19,499 nt of DNA from CAZYAK01 sp964645935 (GTDB taxonomy: Bacteria > Patescibacteriota > Gracilibacteria > Peribacterales > Peribacteraceae). Location: the NCBI GenBank assembly GCA_964645935.1, contig CAZYAK010000023.1, positions 1 to 19,499 on the forward strand. Direction: 5' to 3'. Under the pieces are notes generated by a model. The model searched no databases, was not told the origin of the DNA, and saw only the letters and a program-made list of their open reading frames with translations. The number at the start of each line of letters is the position of its first letter. Position 1 is the first letter of the stretch. Of this stretch, positions 16,219 to 19,499 are shown piece by piece. The translations under genes and the position numbers were made by a program.

Positions 16219-17292
16219 TCACTTCTTGGCCGACGGGGCGATGGGCTGGAAGTACACGAACCAGCGCACGAGGAGCTGGTACTTCTCGGCGCCCACCTGG
16301 TAGGGCACAAGACGGTTGTCGAGTGTGTAGCCCAGCTGCCCCGCGAAGCGCGAGCGCTCGTGCGCCATCACGCTGCGCTGGTTGAGGATCTGCGCGTGGG
16401 TGAGCACGTCCGAGACGAGGACGCGTCCGCCGTCCGGGCGCACGATGCCGAGCAAGCCCGCGATCGCGGCTCCGCACTGGCGGATCTCGGGGCCGCCGGC
16501 GGCCCGGCGCTCGGCGTTGATGCTCTCGCGGATGTGGGAGAACGACCAGTTGCGCACCACGCCGGCGTACCCGCTCTTGTCGTACTTCTGCTCACAGGCG
16601 ATGTCCTCCATGACCGCGAACTCGCCGGGATGGTCCTGCAGGCGCCGCACCTGCTCCATCTCGTACACGTGGTCGGTGGGCTGGTCCGGCAGGTCGATAA
16701 TCGGGACCGTCGCGTCCGTCCTCGCGATGCGGATCTGGCAATCGGCGATGGGCACGGGATCCTTGCGCCCGGCGGCGGGGATGGACCCCTCGGTGATGAG
16801 CATGTCGTCCGATCCCAGGCGCTCGGCCTCGTAGTCCTCGGAATAGCGGCTCACGAAGAAGCCGTGCTCCGAGGCGAGCGGGAAGAGCTCGGCCAGCAGC
16901 GCAGGGGCCTGCGACGGCACCCGGAGCGCCTGCTCCAGCCGCAGCTGCAGGCTGTAGTTGTGCCCCATACCGTCGATGAGCCGGCGCACCGTGGCGGGAT
17001 CGCCGCGCAGCATCTCCAGCGCCGCGATGAACTGGTCCGAGATGAGCAGCTGGTTGTGGCGGTCGGCGAGGCGCGCCGCGTGCTCGCGGCCGCGCAGGCG
17101 CGAGACGGACGTCTGCAGGAGGGCGTGCTGGTCCACGCGCTGCTCCGCCCGGGCGGATTCCACCCGGTTGCGCTCCCAGTGCTGGATCACCTCCCGGGAT
17201 TCGGGATCGTCGTCTTCCGGACCGACGCTCGCCAGGATCTCAGCCAGTCGCCGGGGATCGATGGGGCCCGCAGGGGGTTCCTTGTCGGACAT
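16219..17292 (-). CDS. Hypothetical protein, 357 aa
   Basis: I do not recognise this protein. It is soluble-looking, with no signal peptide or membrane segment. The N-terminal part (1-110) is rich in charged helices (SREVIQHWERNRVESARAEQ). The middle contains a Pro/Asp-rich stretch near IIDLPDQPTD. The C-terminal third has KSGYAGVVRNWSFSHIRE and a hydrophobic IAGLLGIVRPDGGRVLVSDV segment, compatible with an alpha/beta domain. Long open frame, high-GC codon pattern like its neighbours and a -10 box 11 bases before the ATG support it as a real gene. It converges on the second RelA/SpoT-EamA gene with a single base between the two stop codons and follows two other minus-strand genes. No function is proposed. 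Confidence 0.75.
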   Translation of the reverse strand: MSDKEPPAGPIDPRRLAEILASVGPEDDDPESREVIQHWERNRVESARAEQRVDQHALLQTSVSRLRGREHAARLADRHNQLLISDQFIAALEMLRGDPATVRRLIDGMGHNYSLQLRLEQALRVPSQAPALLAELFPLASEHGFFVSRYSEDYEAERLGSDDMLITEGSIPAAGRKDPVPIADCQIRIARTDATVPIIDLPDQPTDHVYEMEQVRRLQDHPGEFAVMEDIACEQKYDKSGYAGVVRNWSFSHIRESINAERRAAGGPEIRQCGAAIAGLLGIVRPDGGRVLVSDVLTHAQILNQRSVMAHERSRFAGQLGYTLDNRLVPYQVGAEKYQLLVRWFVYFQPIAPSAKK

Positions 17293-17303
17293 AGCAAGGA
17301 GTC

Positions 17304-17309
17304 AGTCTA
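17304..17309 (-). promoter_or_regulatory. -10 box of the 357-aa gene, leaderless type
   Basis: TAGACT on the minus strand ends 11 bases before the ATG at 17292. A 6-bp inverted repeat with a GGGG loop (17317-17322 with 17327-17332) lies just upstream, across the spacer and -35 position. No -35 match is evident. Confidence 0.35.
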
Positions 17310-17336
17310 AACGGTTTCCCGAGGGGTCGGGAGCGC

Positions 17337-17355
17337 GGAAACATAACGTGTTTCC
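17337..17355 (-). terminator. Small perfect hairpin after the 135-aa gene
   Basis: GGAAACA (17337-17343) and TGTTTCC (17349-17355) form a perfect 7-bp stem with a five-base loop. It lies 28 bases beyond the stop of the 135-aa gene and upstream of the next promoter. No T-run follows, so termination is only suggested. Confidence 0.35.
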
Positions 17356-17383
17356 CGGTCGGTGCAAAGACCAACTTCCGGGC

Positions 17384-17791
17384 TCAGGAGGCCGCGGTGG
17401 CCAGGGCCGGGGAAGCCATGGTGCCGGCGGTCGTCGTCAACATCGACATGACGATCCGGAAGTTCTCCCGGACGAGCTTGCCGATGGTCACGTTCCAGCT
17501 GCCGAAGTCCCCGAGCGCGCCCGTGCTGCGGAGCTTGCGGAACGTGCTTTCGCGGACCCGGCTCTGGATGGCGCGCACGGCCACCTCGGGCAGGGTGCCC
17601 TGGTCCATCATGAGGTAGAGCCCGTACCGCGCGGAGCATTCCATCACCGTGTCGTCGATCACCGTGAGCGCAGCCGCCTGGACGGCCATCTGGATGCGCT
17701 TGTTCATGGCGACGCGATCCTGCTCGTCGGCGAGGAAATCCTCGTCGCAATCGCGCAACCCGCCGGAGCTCTGTGGCATGACCATTGACAT
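17384..17791 (-). CDS. Small hypothetical protein, 135 aa
   Basis: I do not recognise this protein. It begins MSMVMPQSSGG, has an acidic segment (DCDEDFLADEQD), then mostly amphipathic helical sequence (NKRIQMAVQAAALTVIDDTV) and ends in a Thr/Ala/Met-rich tail (SMLTTTAGTMASPALATAAS, exactly twenty residues). There is no signal peptide. The frame is open up to 17833, but the upstream ATGs at 17833 and 17809 fall inside the promoter; ATGs at 17785 and 17779 are also possible. It sits between the M20 peptidase and the 357-aa protein on the same strand. It might be a small helical partner or structural protein; function unknown. Confidence 0.65.
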   Translation of the reverse strand: MSMVMPQSSGGLRDCDEDFLADEQDRVAMNKRIQMAVQAAALTVIDDTVMECSARYGLYLMMDQGTLPEVAVRAIQSRVRESTFRKLRSTGALGDFGSWNVTIGKLVRENFRIVMSMLTTTAGTMASPALATAAS

Positions 17792-17804
17792 AATAAGCGA
17801 TCGT

Positions 17805-17833
17805 ATCATTGTATTTTTTTGTCCGTTTGTCAA
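17805..17833 (-). promoter_or_regulatory. Promoter of the 135-aa gene
   Basis: A perfect minus-strand TTGACA (17828-17833), 17-base spacer and AATGAT (17805-17810, four of six matches). The region is clearly AT-rich against a GC-rich background, including seven consecutive A on the minus strand (17814-17820). TACAAT at 17808-17813 (14-base spacer) is an alternative -10. Confidence 0.55.
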
Positions 17834-17860
17834 GAAAACCCTGACGGAAGCGGAATTTCG

Positions 17861-19312
17861 TCAGACCAGGCGCCGGAAGCCGGCGGCGTCGGTGAAGAGG
17901 TGCGCCATGAGTGCGCGCATCTGGAGCATGCTCCGTTCCGAGACCCACTCCCCCACGTTGTGCGCCTTGTTGCCCTCGATGAGAGGGTTAAGCACGCCGC
18001 GGCGCGTGCCGTCGAACCCCTTGCGGCCCATGCGCCGGAGCATGTCGGTGGCGTAGAGCGTCTCGTCGCTCACCGAGCGCGCCCCCGTGGGCATGGGCAT
18101 CTGCCCGGTGACGCGCCGCATGGCGTCCACGAGGATGTCGCCGGCCGGGTGGGGCATCGGGCTCCCGTCCACGCGGATGGGCATGGTGTAGGGCGGGTAC
18201 GAGGTCGCGGCGCCGGACAGGCCGAGCGTATAACTGATGCCGAACCGCTCCCAGGAGTTCTTCCGCGCGTAGCCGTCCAGGAACTCGCGCAGCGCTTCGC
18301 CGCAGTCCTCGGGCGAGCCGGGCGGCACCTGCTGGATGAAGAGCTTGTACGCCGCGAGCTGCGGGTTCACGAGGCCGGGCGGGTCGTTGGACTCCATGAA
18401 GCCGAAGTCGAACTTGTCCTCCCCCAGCAGCGGGTGCCGGTGCTGGATCGGCGGCGCGCCGTCGCTGCCGTAGAACCGGCGCTCCAGGTGGAACATGGCG
18501 TGCACGAAGGCCTGCACGGCGTTGGACTGGTCGTCCACGGCGCCGTGGCCCATGCGGTCGTTGTCGATGGAGTAAGTGCCCAGGAACTTGGCCCGCCCCC
18601 GGCGCGCCACCGCGTAGCGCATGGCGGTGTCTCCCTCCGGGGGGCGCGTGGCCAGGGGCCCGATCTCCGACGAGAGCACGATGTCCACCTTGGGCCAGCC
18701 CGGCCACTCCTTGATGAGCTTGAGCGCGCCGAGCGATCCCACCTCCTCGTCCACCGTGAAGACGTAGTCGACGTGCATGCCCTTGGGGATGTCCGTCTCC
18801 GCCGCGAGCGCGACGCCGTTGAGGACCGACGCGCCCATGTCCCACACACCGAGCCCCCGGATGCGGTCCCGGTCGTGGGGATCGCGCGTGAACTGCAGCA
18901 TGCGCGTGCGGGCGATGATGTCCTGCTCCCAGCCGGGCGGACGCTGCCTCGGCAGCGGCACGTCGGCGGGAAACACCGTGTCCACGTGCGCGGGGACCAT
19001 CACGCGCAGGTTCGCGGACGAGCCGTCGCCCCTCCCCACGATGAGGTTGTGGCGCACGGCGTCGACGCGCTGGCGCCGGATGTGCACCTGCTGGGTCATC
19101 TCGCGCGCCTGCCGCTCGGCATCCTCCGCGTTCACGCTCTCGCCGCGCAGCCGTTGCTGCAGCGACTCGGCGCAGGCGCGGATGCGCTCCTCGATGAGCC
19201 GCTCGACCAGCTCCATCTTGGCCGCCTGGCCCTCCAGGGTGAAGGATTCCTGCCGCGTCAGCCTCTCGAACTGCTCGAGGTCGACGTCGGTCAGGGAATC
19301 GGGTGCGGCCAT
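17861..19312 (-). CDS. M20-family metallopeptidase / deacylase
   Basis: 483 aa. The di-zinc site of the M20 (ArgE/DapE/PepT/carboxypeptidase G2) family is complete: AHVDTV (H109, D111), GVWDMGA (D158), VDEEVG (E189, E190), SSEIGP (E216) and a C-terminal NKAHNVGEW (H451). The dimerisation lid begins near RRGRAKFLGTY (238-248) with MGHGAVDDQSNAV. The N-terminal 100 residues are charged and helical, longer than usual before the first metal ligand. No signal peptide is seen, so it is probably a cytoplasmic peptidase or amidohydrolase; the substrate cannot be read. The ATG at 19312 was chosen because a promoter with 17-base spacing ends nine bases upstream; the frame continues open to 19471 but that part overlaps the ileS start region. 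It diverges from ileS. Confidence 0.88.
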   Translation of the reverse strand: MAAPDSLTDVDLEQFERLTRQESFTLEGQAAKMELVERLIEERIRACAESLQQRLRGESVNAEDAERQAREMTQQVHIRRQRVDAVRHNLIVGRGDGSSANLRVMVPAHVDTVFPADVPLPRQRPPGWEQDIIARTRMLQFTRDPHDRDRIRGLGVWDMGASVLNGVALAAETDIPKGMHVDYVFTVDEEVGSLGALKLIKEWPGWPKVDIVLSSEIGPLATRPPEGDTAMRYAVARRGRAKFLGTYSIDNDRMGHGAVDDQSNAVQAFVHAMFHLERRFYGSDGAPPIQHRHPLLGEDKFDFGFMESNDPPGLVNPQLAAYKLFIQQVPPGSPEDCGEALREFLDGYARKNSWERFGISYTLGLSGAATSYPPYTMPIRVDGSPMPHPAGDILVDAMRRVTGQMPMPTGARSVSDETLYATDMLRRMGRKGFDGTRRGVLNPLIEGNKAHNVGEWVSERSMLQMRALMAHLFTDAAGFRRLV

Positions 19313-19321
19313 AGATCGTGC

Positions 19322-19350
19322 AGTCTTCCCCTCGGGGGCGTCGCGGTCAA
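19322..19350 (-). promoter_or_regulatory. Promoter of the M20 peptidase gene, leaderless type
   Basis: Minus-strand TTGACC (19345-19350), 17-base spacer, AAGACT (19322-19327), then nine bases to the ATG at 19312. The arrangement matches the other leaderless candidates in the window. Confidence 0.45.
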
Positions 19351-19370
19351 ACCCGGCGGATCGATGGGGG

Positions 19371-19398
19371 TTCCCTCGGGAGGCTTTTTCCCTACAAT
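19371..19398 (+). promoter_or_regulatory. Possible promoter of ileS
   Basis: TACAAT (19393-19398) preceded by TTCCCT (19371-19376) with a 16-base spacer. The -10 ends 50 bases before the ATG, so this gene, unlike most here, would have a leader of about 40 bases. I see no T-box element in it. Confidence 0.4.
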
Positions 19399-19448
19399 CA
19401 AGCCCTGATCGGCCCTTGGAGCCTTCCCAGGAGCCCTTCCTCCCTCCC

Positions 19449-19499
19449 ATGTTCGATCCCGTCGACCCCAAGCAGTCCTTCCCCGCGCTCGAGCGCGGC
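19449..19499 (+). CDS. ileS: Isoleucyl-tRNA synthetase, N-terminal fragment
   Basis: Only the first 17 codons are in the window: MFDPVDPKQSFPALERG. This matches the usual start of isoleucyl-tRNA synthetases (MFxxVDPKxSFPxLExxIL), where the following residues lead into the class I synthetase core. The reading frame is open to the window edge. The identification rests on a short stretch; other class Ia synthetases (ValS, LeuS) begin differently. A CAGGAG at about 19428-19433 is too far upstream (15 bases) for a normal Shine-Dalgarno. Confidence 0.6.
   Translation, partial: MFDPVDPKQSFPALERG

Noticed and set aside
14009..16303. 764-codon plus-strand frame overlapping the second RSH-EamA gene
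   Set aside because: Arg/Ala/Pro/His-rich shadow frame without motifs; the overlapping frame has clear RSH and EamA domains.
17814..17820. T7 run on the plus strand as an intrinsic terminator
   Set aside because: No GC-rich stem precedes it on the plus strand, and it falls in the spacer of a minus-strand promoter with a perfect TTGACA.
17819..19408. 529-codon plus-strand frame
   Set aside because: It is antisense to the M20 peptidase, whose zinc ligands are all present; composition is that of a shadow frame.
1..19499. TGA recoding (as in Gracilibacteria/Absconditabacteria)
   Set aside because: uvrA, ribH, the SLH gene, the second RSH-EamA gene and others end naturally at TGA with family-typical lengths, and no in-frame TGA interrupts a recognised domain.
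1..19499. CRISPR arrays, insertion sequences, tRNA genes
   Set aside because: No regularly spaced direct repeats, transposase motifs or cloverleaf-like sequences were seen on either strand.

Overview
The window is GC-rich bacterial DNA (about two thirds G+C by eye) using the standard code; TGA ends several of the genes. It has about twelve real protein genes and no recognisable rRNA or tRNA. I cannot name the organism. It encodes SLH-domain surface protein, UvrA, RibE/RibH, several proteins without recognisable relatives, and almost no Shine-Dalgarno sequences. That would fit an uncultured, deep-branching lineage (a Patescibacteria/Peribacteria-like genome is one guess, not shown). A run of exactly 100 Ns (7175-7274) marks this as a scaffolded draft or metagenome assembly.

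Layout. 1-214: no gene; a TATAAT box followed by GC-rich inverted repeats, perhaps a small structured RNA. 215-2935, minus strand: a secreted three-SLH-domain protein, lumazine synthase (ribH) and riboflavin synthase (ribE), with a cluster of covarying hairpin repeats between the two rib genes. 3051-6005, plus: complete uvrA, diverging from ribE. 6209-7174, plus: membrane-anchored metallophosphoesterase, converging through the N gap on a thioredoxin-like redoxin (7275-7828, minus). 7956-16217, plus: the most unusual block, a Nudix hydrolase, a giant RelA/SpoT-like protein fused to an EamA/DMT transporter (1106 aa), a protein with an unknown N-terminal half and a PdxT-like glutaminase C-terminal half (516 aa), and a second RelA/SpoT-EamA fusion (920 aa). 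16219-19312, minus: a 357-aa orphan, a 135-aa orphan and an M20 metallopeptidase. The first codons of ileS start at 19449 on the plus strand.

Central observation. Both RelA/SpoT-like proteins keep every residue of the (p)ppGpp hydrolase (HD) site that I can align, while key residues of the synthetase site are gone. Both retain TGS and ACT-like regions and then run into a ten-helix EamA transporter domain. This suggests membrane-bound alarmone hydrolases or sensors coupled to a drug/metabolite-type permease, together with a Nudix enzyme and a glutaminase-like protein. The coupling, substrate and function are inference; the domain fusion is visible in uninterrupted reading frames.

Expression. 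Most genes lack a Shine-Dalgarno sequence. Instead a -10-like hexamer (TACACT, TATCCT, TACGGT, TAGACT, AAGACT), sometimes with an extended TGG, lies 7-11 bases before the start codon. This is the known signature of leaderless transcripts and was used to choose several starts.
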